A stretch of DNA of 64,000 nucleotides, taken from DASXHY01 sp035552155. Its GTDB lineage: Bacteria; Verrucomicrobiota; Verrucomicrobiia; Limisphaerales; DASXHY01. Location of the stretch: contig DASZLX010000011.1 of assembly GCA_035552155.1 (NCBI GenBank), forward strand, positions 53,561 through 117,560. The letters run 5' to 3'. A model generated the notes under the pieces. It was not told the DNA's origin, ran no database searches, and worked only from the letters and a program-made list of their open reading frames with translations. A program made the position numbers and the translations under genes. This document shows positions 33,723 through 41,787 of the stretch, piece by piece (position 1 is the first letter of the stretch; every line of letters begins with the position of its first letter).

Positions 33723-33750
33723 TTGAGTTTTTCACTGTAGATTCTAAAGT
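33723..33750 (+). promoter_or_regulatory. Candidate promoter of the Rrf2 gene, possibly leaderless
   Basis: TTGAGT (33723-33728), 16 bases, then TAAAGT (33745-33750). Transcription would start at or next to the ATG at 33757, and no Shine-Dalgarno is visible, so the mRNA may be leaderless. Confidence 0.35.
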
Positions 33751-33756
33751 CTGTCC

Positions 33757-34218
33757 ATGAGACTTTCGGTTCGAGGAGAATATGCTTTGCGCGCCCTGTT
33801 GGTGTTAGGCTTGAATTTCGATCAACCGGTGGTCCGCATCCAGACGATTTCCGAACAGCAGAATATCCCGAAACGCTTTCTGGAGCAGATTCTGAACGAT
33901 TTGAAATCCGCCGGGGTCGTGCAAAGCAAGCGCGGCATCGCGGGCGGGTACCGCTTGGCGCGGCGGCCGGAAGAAATTCCTCTCGCGGTGGTGATTCGGC
34001 ACATCGAAGGCGCGCTCGCGCCGGTGAGTTGCGTGAGTGAGAGGTTTTATGAGAAATGCTCCTGCCCGGATGAATCGCGTTGCGCCATCCGCAGCGTGAT
34101 GAAGGAAGTACGCGAGGCCGTGGTGAAAATCGTGGAACGGCTCACCGTCGCCGACCTATGCGAACGCTGGCGCCGCCTGCAACACGAGCCGGTCGATCCG
34201 TTTGATTTCATGATTTGA
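33757..34218 (+). CDS. Rrf2 family transcriptional regulator (CymR/IscR type)
   Basis: The 153-residue protein has the N-terminal winged helix RLSVRGEYALRALLVLG, then IPKRFLEQILNDLKSAGVVQSKRGIAGGYRLAR, the Rrf2 recognition helix and wing. A cysteine cluster at about residues 90-107 (SCVSERF, KCSCPDESRC) could bind an iron-sulfur cluster as in IscR or sense thiols. Divergent orientation from the sulfate operon suggests it controls sulfur uptake, as CymR does in Firmicutes; this is inference. Confidence 0.9.
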   Translation: MRLSVRGEYALRALLVLGLNFDQPVVRIQTISEQQNIPKRFLEQILNDLKSAGVVQSKRGIAGGYRLARRPEEIPLAVVIRHIEGALAPVSCVSERFYEKCSCPDESRCAIRSVMKEVREAVVKIVERLTVADLCERWRRLQHEPVDPFDFMI

Positions 34219-34350
34219 GGAATGCGGCACGCGTCCCGCGCACGATCCTGTTTCAGGAATTCCTTTGAAACTCACGGACGGGACGCCCGTTTCACCATCC
34301 AACTCGGCGCTTGAAACCTGAAACTCCAAAGCCGAAACTCGAAACTTGCA

Positions 34351-34881
34351 ATGCGCCAGATCCAAAATATCGCGCTGATCGGTTTTATGGGAACGGGCAA
34401 GTCGTCAGTCGGCCAGCTCGTCGCCGCGCAATTGCACTTCACGTTTCTCGACACCGATCATGTCATCGAGGCGCGCGCCGGCAAAACTATCAGCGAAATT
34501 TTTGCGGAGCAGGGTGAGCCGGCGTTTCGCGAGATGGAAAAGAAAATTGTCGCCGAACTGGTCACACGAAAGAAAACGGTGATTTCCACCGGTGGCGGCC
34601 TGCCGGCAAACACCGACAATCTCGCCAGCCTCAAAACTCATTCCCTCGTGGCCTGCTTGTGGGCGTCACCGGAAAAGATATGGGAACGCGTGCGCAGCCA
34701 GAGTCATCGTCCCCTGCTCCACGAACCGGATCCACTTGTGAAAATTCGCCAATTGCTGGCGGATCGTGAACCGTATTACCGCCAGGCAGACGTCCTTTTG
34801 AACACCGAGATGCGCGCGCTCAAAGACGTGGCGCAACAGGTGATTCACCAATTCCACCTTGCGCACAGCCATTCTAGATGA
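34351..34881 (+). CDS. aroK: Shikimate kinase AroK
   Basis: The 176-residue kinase has P-loop GFMGTGKSSVGQ (10-21), the shikimate-binding DTDHVIE (34-40), REMEKK, STGGGLP (79-85) and the lid arginine motif SQSHRPLL. It catalyses phosphorylation of shikimate in chorismate synthesis. The stop overlaps the queG start by four bases, indicating coupled translation. Confidence 0.95.
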   Translation: MRQIQNIALIGFMGTGKSSVGQLVAAQLHFTFLDTDHVIEARAGKTISEIFAEQGEPAFREMEKKIVAELVTRKKTVISTGGGLPANTDNLASLKTHSLVACLWASPEKIWERVRSQSHRPLLHEPDPLVKIRQLLADREPYYRQADVLLNTEMRALKDVAQQVIHQFHLAHSHSR

Positions 34882-35957
34882 AGGAAGCCATTCGTCAGCG
34901 GGCGCGGGAGTTGGGATTTGACGATTGCCGTTTCACCACGGCGGAGGCGCCCGATCACGCGCAGGAATTTCAGAACTGGCTCGCCCAAAAACAGCATGGT
35001 GAAATGGGCTATCTCGAACGCAACGCCTACAAGCGCGTGGAACCGCGGAAGGTGTTGGCAAACGCCAAGAGCATCATTGCGCTCGCCGCCAGCTACCACC
35101 GGGATAATTGTCAACTGACGAATGACGAACGGAATCAACCGGGCGCCGGAAACAATTCCCTCCGTCCTTCGTCCTTTGTCGTTCCACAAATCGCCCGCTA
35201 CGCCCGCTTCAAGGACTATCACGACATCCTTGGCGAGCGCCTGAAACAATTGACGGAATTTCTCAACGCGTTCGGTGGCGAGGGAGCGCGCTCGCTCTGG
35301 TACGTGGACACCGGCCCCCTGCTCGAACGCGATCTGGCGCGGCGCGCCGGGTTGGGCTTCGTGGGCAAGCACACCAATCTTATTAGCCGACAGCTCGGCA
35401 ATTGGATTTTCATTGCGGAGATCATCACCACGCTTGAATTCGAACCCGACATGGCGGAGAAAAATCGTTGCGGTTCGTGTTCCCGCTGTATTTCCGCGTG
35501 TCCCACCGCGGCCATCACGGCGCCTTTCCAACTGGACGCCCGTCGCTGCATTTCCTATCTCACGATTGAACTCAAGGGCGCGATCCCCGTGGAACTGCGG
35601 CCAGCGATTGGCCACCGAATTTACGGCTGCGATGATTGCCTGGCGGTTTGTCCGTGGAATAAATTCGCCCGCGAAGGAAAATTGATGCAGGAACATGCGC
35701 GCGCGGACCTCGACGCGCCCAACTTACTCGAACTGCTTGCGCTCGATGACGCCGGGTTCAAGTCCCGTTTTGCCGGCACACCCATTGTCCGAACAAAACG
35801 CCGAGGATTATTGCGCAATGTCTGCGTCGCACTGGGGAACATCGGGGATGAGACGGCGCTTCCAGCGTTGAGTAAAGCTGCGGAAGATTCCGAGCCGTTG
35901 ATTGCCGAGCACGCCCGTTGGGCCATCGAGCAAATTCAGGCCCGGAAAAAAAGCTGA
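34878..35957 (+). CDS. queG: Epoxyqueuosine reductase QueG
   Basis: This 359-residue enzyme carries the cobalamin-binding N-terminal half (IARYARFKDYHDIL, GFVGKHTNLI). Two 4Fe-4S ferredoxin motifs follow (CGSCSRCISACPTAAI and CDDCLAVCPWNKF), then a HEAT-like C-terminus (ALPALSKAAEDSEPLIAEHARWAI). It makes the last step of queuosine synthesis in tRNA. A loop after SIIALAASYHRD is lengthened by a segment (NCQLTNDERNQPG...SSFVV) encoded by repeat-like DNA around 35108-35175 (GACGAATGACGAAC). This looks like a tolerated micro-insertion. Coupled to aroK. Confidence 0.92.
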   Translation: MKEAIRQRARELGFDDCRFTTAEAPDHAQEFQNWLAQKQHGEMGYLERNAYKRVEPRKVLANAKSIIALAASYHRDNCQLTNDERNQPGAGNNSLRPSSFVVPQIARYARFKDYHDILGERLKQLTEFLNAFGGEGARSLWYVDTGPLLERDLARRAGLGFVGKHTNLISRQLGNWIFIAEIITTLEFEPDMAEKNRCGSCSRCISACPTAAITAPFQLDARRCISYLTIELKGAIPVELRPAIGHRIYGCDDCLAVCPWNKFAREGKLMQEHARADLDAPNLLELLALDDAGFKSRFAGTPIVRTKRRGLLRNVCVALGNIGDETALPALSKAAEDSEPLIAEHARWAIEQIQARKKS

Positions 35958-36581
35958 CTACTCGGCCGGATTGATCTGCAAAATTTCCGTCGGAGTGAAG
36001 GACGCCGAATGCTTCGCCACTTTCTCGCGTATGGCGTGGACCTGCTCCGGCGTCACGGGCGGAGCATGGTTACCCCAATCCTTGTTGCCGCGAACGAACG
36101 TAATGACTGCGGCAATATCGTCGTCGCTGAAGCTGTTCCACGGCACCATCACGCTCCCGGTATTAAATGGCTGCCCGTTGATTGTGAGGCCCGGGCCGGA
36201 AAAGCCCTGCAACACGATGCGTATCATGCGGCCCGGTTGCGGCTCGTTCACCCAATCCGAACCGGCGAGCGGCGGAAACGTTCCAGGCGTGCCCTGCGCG
36301 TTTGGTCCGTGACACACATAACAGGTGACGGCATACACTTGCCGGCCGCGCTCAAATGGATTCGGGCCCCCGTTGACCTGGAAGCTCTTCACCTGTTCAG
36401 CGCTCACGTAAGGCGTGTAAACCTGCGAGTCAAACCAACCGCCATGTTCGTCAAAATAGACCGCACCCCAGTACACCAGCAGAAACAACACAACGATTAG
36501 CCAGATCGGGACGGTGGTGTCCTTCGCTCCGGAATCATTCGGAGACGCGCTGGTCATGGGTTGGTTCACGGAGGGATTCAT
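35958..36581 (-). CDS. CcoP-like membrane-anchored monohaem cytochrome c
   Basis: An N-terminal membrane helix (PIWLIVVLFLLVYWGAVYF) precedes a cytochrome c domain with CYVCH and a later Met-containing GSVMVPWNSFSDDDIAAVITFVR. At 207 residues it has one haem site, against two in typical CcoP. It is the last gene of the ACIII/cbb3-like operon and its ATG overlaps the CcoO-like stop. It likely carries electrons to or from the CcoN-like protein or another acceptor. Confidence 0.85.
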   Translation of the reverse strand: MNPSVNQPMTSASPNDSGAKDTTVPIWLIVVLFLLVYWGAVYFDEHGGWFDSQVYTPYVSAEQVKSFQVNGGPNPFERGRQVYAVTCYVCHGPNAQGTPGTFPPLAGSDWVNEPQPGRMIRIVLQGFSGPGLTINGQPFNTGSVMVPWNSFSDDDIAAVITFVRGNKDWGNHAPPVTPEQVHAIREKVAKHSASFTPTEILQINPAE

Positions 36582-37465
36582 TTCGCGGGAGCGTTGGTGG
36601 CCGCCGGCGCGTTCGTGGTGGGAGGCGGCGGTGTGAGCGGCGCTTCATACAACGGAACGTCCGCACGCAAGCTCACCAGATAAGCAGCGAGCGCCTTCGC
36701 TTCAGGCTTTGGCACAATTTCAAATCCATCGCCCGGCGCAAATTCTTTGGGGAGCTGTTGCAACGCGTCCGGCGACGGTTCCTTCCCGATTTTCTTTTGC
36801 TCAAACAAAAACCGATAGGAAGGCATGGGGGAATCCTTGGTCACCGCGCGCGGAGCGTAGAGGTGCATCAATTGCCAGTTCACGTCCGGCAATCGCGCGC
36901 CCACATTGGCGAGATCGGGACCAACTCGTTGCGAGCCGGGCATGACGGGCGAATCAGCGAGAAAATCATCCGCCACCGTGCGCCGCGCTCCCCAACCGCG
37001 CTCAATGTCCGTTCCGATCGGCACGAGGTGCATTTCGGAATTCGCGCCGGCCTTTTTCAAAAGATTTACCAGCGCGCTGGCCTTCTCCAGAGAGGTGTTG
37101 CGCTCGACCGGCTTGGGCAATCCCGCGGCAAGACCGGGACCGGTGAACGTCCCGAGCTGCTCGTCCTCCAAGGCCTTTGCGACGGCGTTCGAATTCTTGC
37201 CAGCGTCGGTCAGGACCACATCTACCAGCGTACCCTGTTGTTCCACCTGCTGACTGTGGCAATAAACACAGCCCTCCGCGCGATAGACATCCAATCCCTG
37301 GCGCGCCACGCCGGGGCGACCCGCGGGGTAGAGGTCGGTTCTCATAACCGAATTCGTTTCCTGAATCGCGCGACCAAGCTGAACTTGCGGCGCGAGCACC
37401 AAGCCGCACCAGGAAGCCGACAGCGCGAAGAACGCGGCGAGAAAGACGAGCGGGCCGTATTTCAT
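36578..37465 (-). CDS. CcoO-like membrane-anchored monohaem cytochrome c
   Basis: The 295-residue protein begins with a membrane anchor (GPLVFLAAFFALSASWCGLV). It then shows YPAGRPGVARQGLDVYRAEGCVYCHSQQV, close to CcoO/FixO with its CxxCH. Later it reads RRTVADDFLADSPVMPGSQRVGPDLANVG and WQLMHLYAPRAVTKDSPMPSYRFLF, the CcoO axial-Met region. The C-terminus is Pro/Ala/Thr-rich. In cbb3 oxidases it feeds electrons to CcoN; here the partner lacks ligands (see CcoN-like entry). Overlaps the upstream and downstream genes by 4 bases. Confidence 0.9.
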   Translation of the reverse strand: MKYGPLVFLAAFFALSASWCGLVLAPQVQLGRAIQETNSVMRTDLYPAGRPGVARQGLDVYRAEGCVYCHSQQVEQQGTLVDVVLTDAGKNSNAVAKALEDEQLGTFTGPGLAAGLPKPVERNTSLEKASALVNLLKKAGANSEMHLVPIGTDIERGWGARRTVADDFLADSPVMPGSQRVGPDLANVGARLPDVNWQLMHLYAPRAVTKDSPMPSYRFLFEQKKIGKEPSPDALQQLPKEFAPGDGFEIVPKPEAKALAAYLVSLRADVPLYEAPLTPPPPTTNAPAATNAPAK

Positions 37466-38916
37466 GGTTTGGCCTCCACGGGTTTCAATTTCGCCGTCGC
37501 CTGCCTATAGGCCGGCACAAAGTGAATCCGATAATACCGCACGGAAAGACCGATGAGATTGCCAAGCAGCATCAAGTTACCCAGCAGAATCAGCACTTCA
37601 CCGACCGTGCTGATGCGCAGAAAGTTCAAGGCGTTTTTCGCCACGTCTACATTGGTCATTTTCAAGTTGTGCCAATTGAAACCCTCAACCACGCCGCCAA
37701 TCGCCAGCGGCAACACGATCAAAACAATTCCAATCGCCGCCAGCCAGTAATGATGGCGCGGGGATTTTGCGCACGGCCATTCGAGGCCGGTGACTCGCGG
37801 CACGATGTAATAAATCGCGCCGAACATCGTCATGGCAAAGAAACCAAAGATATTTAACTGCCATTGAGAGACGGTGTACCAGGTCAAGTTAGTGACTGAA
37901 TTGACTTCCGGAATGGCGGCGAGGGCGTTCATCAGCCAAGCGACGACGAAAGCCATAGTCCCAAACGCAATGAATTTCCCAGGCGGCGGATTTTCCGTTT
38001 GCGAGCAACCGCGCCCGCAGGTCCGGCGGATGTTGATCATCACCGATAGCGCCGTAACCAGCGTCAGCACCGTGGCGACCGTGCTCATCGCGGGTATCCA
38101 CGCGGGCACCGGCGCGCTGTGGGGAATTCCGCTCCAACTGGCGAATAGAATGATGGTCCAAAAGGTCAAGAGGGCCAGTGGCTGGCTGTGAAGCGGGCGT
38201 GCCATCAATTGTTCGATGAAATGAAAAAGCACTCCGAGGCCCACAAGCCCGAACCATACGAAATTCAAGTTGCCAGAGTACCACCAGGCCACAATCGCCT
38301 GCGTCACGCCGCGAATGGGCGTGTGCGAGAGCAGCAGATAATTGGCGGTGAAATAAATCCAGGGGAACCAAAAGAGCGCGGCGAGCAAAAACCATTGCGA
38401 AGGCCCAAGGGCGCGTTCGCGGCGATTGTGCAGCGTGATGAGGCTAAAGAACGCAACCAGGAGATAGCCTAAAAACAAGAACACCACGCCGTAACGCGGA
38501 ATCTCGAGATTCTCGTAACCGGTGCTGTCCCCGGCGAGGATTCCAAGAACGCCAATCGTCAGGCCGAAATTCCAGAGCTTACTCCCGAGGCCAATGAGCC
38601 ACGGTTGCGCCACTTTGGCCTGGCCAGTTCGAGCAATGATCCACAGTGCCACTCCCAAGCCGGCTTGAACCGCGAAACCGTACAGCAACACATTGGTTGC
38701 GACCGGATGCACGCGGCCATAAGTCAGCCAGGCGCATCCGGAAAGGAAATTCGGCGAGTGAAATTTTAGCGAGGCAATCAGCCCAAAAACGGAGGCGATG
38801 ACGAGCCAGACGGCTGCGCTGACGAAAAGTGTGAACAACGGTACGCGGCACGAGGCGTCGATTTCGGCAGTCGAAACGGCATCGTTCGCGGAAGACGTTG
38901 TGCGGGTCGCGTTCAT
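37462..38916 (-). CDS. CcoN-like (cbb3 oxidase subunit I) protein lacking haem and copper ligands
   Basis: The 484-residue polytopic protein aligns by eye with CcoN along its length. GRVHPVATNVLLYGF corresponds to GRLRPLHTNAVIFAF, WWYSGNLN to WWYGHNAV, and ARPLHSQPLALLTFW to ERPVYSYRLSIVHFW. Also SGIPHS matches AGPHHL, and LTWYTVSQWQLN matches YTDWTIGHVHAG. The low-spin haem His becomes Ala73, with a neighbouring His70. The CuB His becomes Gly215, the crosslinked Tyr becomes Gln245, one CuB His becomes Pro265, and the two distal haem histidines become Gln351 and Gln353. Only His266 remains. It is probably not an oxygen reductase but a structural or quinone/cytochrome-docking membrane subunit of the operon. 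CcoN sequence compared from memory. Confidence 0.85.
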   Translation of the reverse strand: MNATRTTSSANDAVSTAEIDASCRVPLFTLFVSAAVWLVIASVFGLIASLKFHSPNFLSGCAWLTYGRVHPVATNVLLYGFAVQAGLGVALWIIARTGQAKVAQPWLIGLGSKLWNFGLTIGVLGILAGDSTGYENLEIPRYGVVFLFLGYLLVAFFSLITLHNRRERALGPSQWFLLAALFWFPWIYFTANYLLLSHTPIRGVTQAIVAWWYSGNLNFVWFGLVGLGVLFHFIEQLMARPLHSQPLALLTFWTIILFASWSGIPHSAPVPAWIPAMSTVATVLTLVTALSVMINIRRTCGRGCSQTENPPPGKFIAFGTMAFVVAWLMNALAAIPEVNSVTNLTWYTVSQWQLNIFGFFAMTMFGAIYYIVPRVTGLEWPCAKSPRHHYWLAAIGIVLIVLPLAIGGVVEGFNWHNLKMTNVDVAKNALNFLRISTVGEVLILLGNLMLLGNLIGLSVRYYRIHFVPAYRQATAKLKPVEAKP

Positions 38917-38930
38917 CGGGGCGCCACGGC

Positions 38931-39320
38931 TTATTCGTAGAGACTCGGTTTGACGGGCGCTGGCGGAGGCGGCGGAGGATTGGCTTTCTCCACGCGACTG
39001 AGGAGATTGGAACGGCCGGCGGCGGAATTGGTGCCCCAGGTGGCCTCCATCAAATTCATCGCATCATCGATGCGCAAACGCACGATGCCCTTGGTCGGAT
39101 CAATCCAGCCGGTATTGTTCAACGCGTCGGCTTCGGCATTGTGGATTTCCGCAAGCGCTTTGGATCGCTCTTCGGCGCGGCCGGCGTCGATGGGCGGCGG
39201 TTGGGAATATTTTTTCAGCTCCTGATTGATAAAGACAACGATCAGGATGGCGCCGATCACCGCTACGGCGTAAGCCGCCTTCGCGCCGCAACCGCAGCAA
39301 TTTTTGGTGTCAGAATTCAT
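38931..39320 (-). CDS. Hypothetical membrane-anchored protein in ACIII operon, 129 aa
   Basis: A Cys-rich start (MNSDTKNCCGCGAK) precedes one membrane helix (AYAVAVIGAILIVVFI). A soluble domain with IDPTKGIVRLRIDDAMNLM and a Pro-rich tail (ANPPPPPPAPVKPSLYE) follow. Not recognised. It is between actF and the ccoN-like gene with no gaps of note, so it is presumably a small subunit or assembly factor of the respiratory module. Confidence 0.7.
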   Translation of the reverse strand: MNSDTKNCCGCGAKAAYAVAVIGAILIVVFINQELKKYSQPPPIDAGRAEERSKALAEIHNAEADALNNTGWIDPTKGIVRLRIDDAMNLMEATWGTNSAAGRSNLLSRVEKANPPPPPPAPVKPSLYE

Positions 39321-39326
39321 GGCTCT

Positions 39327-40595
39327 TCAGTTTGGGTTTCCATGATCCGGAGCGCCGGGCATATCGTCGGTTTGATCGAGTTCGCCGCCCGAAAGCTGAG
39401 TCGGCACCGGGTGATAATGGCCCATGGCTTCAACGAGGCGCGGATCCTTGAGCGGAAACGGCGCGGCACTGGCGAATTTCCTGAGAAACACCATTGCCAA
39501 AATGCCAACCATGAAGGCAATGCAGCCTAGGTCTACCACCAGCCATTGCCACGGAAAACCGTTGGGATGGTCCACGGGGTGAATGTTAAACGCGATGTCG
39601 AAGTAATGCATCAGCCAGACCCAAAGCGCCATGGCAGTCATGTAGGGGAACGAGCTTTTGACATCGATTCGCAGCAAGCCCAGGAACGGCGCGAAGAAAT
39701 GGCCGAAGATGATAATCATCCCGATCCCGAACCAAGTCCCCTGCTCGCGCTGGATGTACCAGAACGTTTCCTCCGGGATGTTGCCGTTCCAGATGATGAA
39801 GTATTGCGCGAAATGGACGTAGGCGTAGAACACCGTGAAGGCGAACAGAAGCGAGCCGATGAAATAATATTGATGCTCGTGGAGGACGTTCGTCAGGATG
39901 CCCTGCCGGTCCAGGATCATGGTGATGACATACGCCAGCGCGAGCGCCATCCACACACTGCCCGCAAAATAATAGACGCCATACATGGTCGAAAACCAAT
40001 GGTATTCCATGGCTTTCATCCAGGCGAATGAGCCCGCAGTGAGCGTGGCAGCGAACGCGAAAATGCCCCAATAGGAATACCAGCGCATTTTGTAAGTCGG
40101 GATCGAACCGCCGGTGGTGTCCTGCCGGATGGACCAGGAACGCAAACCGCGCGTCAAAATCCACCAAATGAGAAAGATGATAATTGATACCACCCAAAAG
40201 CCGGTTTGCGTGAACAAGGGATATTTGGCATGCAATGCTTTATCCGGCACGACCACGGACATCCACGAGTAAAGGCTTTTCCGGAAGAGCAGCGCAATGG
40301 GCAGCCACAATATGAACATCGCGGGAAAAAGCATACTGGCGATGTGCTCGCAAAAACGGCGAATCGGCACCGACCACCCGGCATCAAAAAGGTGATGGGC
40401 CAGCACGAGGAACAGGGAGCCCAGACAAATGCTCAGGCAAAACATGAACGCGATCAAATAGGAAAACGCGAACTGTTTGAGGTTGATGGCGGCGCCAATC
40501 ACCGCGATCACAAGGCCCACCCCTGTCAGAAGAACAGGAACCTTGCGCCACTTGGACAAATCCAGCGGGGGCAGCTTGGCAGGTTTGGAGCTCAT
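39327..40595 (-). CDS. actF: Alternative complex III subunit ActF
   Basis: A 422-residue polytopic membrane protein with about ten helices. ActF hallmarks are LGSLFLVLAHHLFDAGWSVPIRR, SFAWMKAMEYHWFSTMYGVYYF, LHEHQYYFIGSLLFAFTVFYAYVHFAQY and WNGNIPEETFWY. With ActC it forms the membrane domain of ACIII, which oxidises menaquinol/ubiquinol and passes electrons to cytochrome c. It follows actE by one base. Confidence 0.93.
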   Translation of the reverse strand: MSSKPAKLPPLDLSKWRKVPVLLTGVGLVIAVIGAAINLKQFAFSYLIAFMFCLSICLGSLFLVLAHHLFDAGWSVPIRRFCEHIASMLFPAMFILWLPIALLFRKSLYSWMSVVVPDKALHAKYPLFTQTGFWVVSIIIFLIWWILTRGLRSWSIRQDTTGGSIPTYKMRWYSYWGIFAFAATLTAGSFAWMKAMEYHWFSTMYGVYYFAGSVWMALALAYVITMILDRQGILTNVLHEHQYYFIGSLLFAFTVFYAYVHFAQYFIIWNGNIPEETFWYIQREQGTWFGIGMIIIFGHFFAPFLGLLRIDVKSSFPYMTAMALWVWLMHYFDIAFNIHPVDHPNGFPWQWLVVDLGCIAFMVGILAMVFLRKFASAAPFPLKDPRLVEAMGHYHPVPTQLSGGELDQTDDMPGAPDHGNPN

Positions 40596-40596
40596 A

Positions 40597-41244
40597 TTAC
40601 TTTTTCAAATTCCCGCGTTCATCCTGCGGAACGTCATCGATCGTTCCTAGATGGCTCAGTTGCAATGCGCGCACATACGCGATGATGGCCCAGCGGTCTT
40701 CCACCGGCACGTTCGGTCCGTAAGCGCCCATGGTGTTGCGGCCATGCGTAATCACATTAAAGATTTCGCCGTCGGCAAATTTCACAATCCGCGGATCCTG
40801 CAAATTCGCAACAGTCGGTATGACGCCCAGTTTTTTGGTGATGCCGTTGCCATCCGCCTCGCGGCCGTGGCACGGGGTGCAGTAAATATTAAAGCGATCC
40901 TGTCCCCGGCTGAGCAACTTCGGCGTGATGGGGAACGGATTGGTCTCAACATAGTTCGTCGTGCCGCTCACGAAGCCCGTGAATACGGGTGAATCCTCAT
41001 ACGGATAAACCGCGTGGTCACCGACCATAATGGCCTTGCTGCGCGGGACCGTGCCGGCGGGAAACAATTGCGAACTGACGCCGTTTTCAAAAAAGTCGTC
41101 CGGCGTTTGCGGGCGCAATTTCAACTGGCGCTTCATGTCGGGGAAAATGTAAAGCGGCGGTTTGCGCGACATCGTGCCGCGACGACCGGCAATGCCGATC
41201 ACGGCCGCGACGCACACCACAAAAATTAAAAGGAAGTAGCGCAT
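40597..41244 (-). CDS. actE: Alternative complex III monohaem cytochrome c subunit ActE
   Basis: The 215-residue protein has an N-terminal helix (YFLLIFVVCVAAVIGIAG), one haem c site CTPCHGREADGNG and an axial Met within VITHGRNTMGAYGPNVPVEDRWAIIAYVRAL. The MKRQLKLRPQTPDDFF stretch before it also fits ActE. It is one of the electron exit haems of ACIII. Overlaps actD by one base at 41244. Confidence 0.93.
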   Translation of the reverse strand: MRYFLLIFVVCVAAVIGIAGRRGTMSRKPPLYIFPDMKRQLKLRPQTPDDFFENGVSSQLFPAGTVPRSKAIMVGDHAVYPYEDSPVFTGFVSGTTNYVETNPFPITPKLLSRGQDRFNIYCTPCHGREADGNGITKKLGVIPTVANLQDPRIVKFADGEIFNVITHGRNTMGAYGPNVPVEDRWAIIAYVRALQLSHLGTIDDVPQDERGNLKK

Positions 41245-41786
41245 TATTCCTCCACCACCTCGATATGATTGCTGCCGGCTTCTTCGAGCATCTTGATTGT
41301 CGCCTGTTCGGCGTATTTCGGGTCGGCGGTCTCGATCACCAGGAAAAATTTATCATGCGTGACCTGGGCGAAGCGGCGGTTCTTGAGCAGCGGATGATAC
41401 AGGTGCGGCAAACGGTTCAGGAACAACATGCCGCCGAGTGAACCGAACGCGCCGAATAAAATGGTCAATTCGTACGACGGCGGAAACGCCGCGAACGGAC
41501 TGAACATCGGCTTGCCGCCGACGACGATGGGATAATTCACCCCATTCATCCACCAGATCATCAACATGCCGCAGGTGTAACCGGTCACGCCGCCCAGGAA
41601 CGCGAACCAGCCGACCTTGGAATTTTTGAGCCCCATGGCGCGGTCCATGCCATGGACGGGGAACGGTGTGAACACGTCCCAGCGCGTGAAGCCGGCATCG
41701 CGCACTTTCTCGGCGGCGTGCATAAGGTCCGCCGGCGTCGTGAATTCCGCGATCACCCCGTATGGTTTGTTGGGAGCGCCGTTCAT
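41244..41786 (-). CDS. actD: Alternative complex III subunit ActD (DUF3341)
   Basis: The 180-residue protein starts with YGVIAEFTTPADLMHAAEKVRDAGFTRWDVFTPFPVHGMDRAMG, the DUF3341 pattern. Two membrane helices follow (AFLGGVTGYTCGMLMIWW and ELTILFGAFGSLGGMLFL) and DKFFLVIETADPKY near the end. ActD is a small ACIII membrane subunit without cofactor. Confidence 0.93.
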   Translation of the reverse strand: MNGAPNKPYGVIAEFTTPADLMHAAEKVRDAGFTRWDVFTPFPVHGMDRAMGLKNSKVGWFAFLGGVTGYTCGMLMIWWMNGVNYPIVVGGKPMFSPFAAFPPSYELTILFGAFGSLGGMLFLNRLPHLYHPLLKNRRFAQVTHDKFFLVIETADPKYAEQATIKMLEEAGSNHIEVVEE

Positions 41787-41787
41787 A

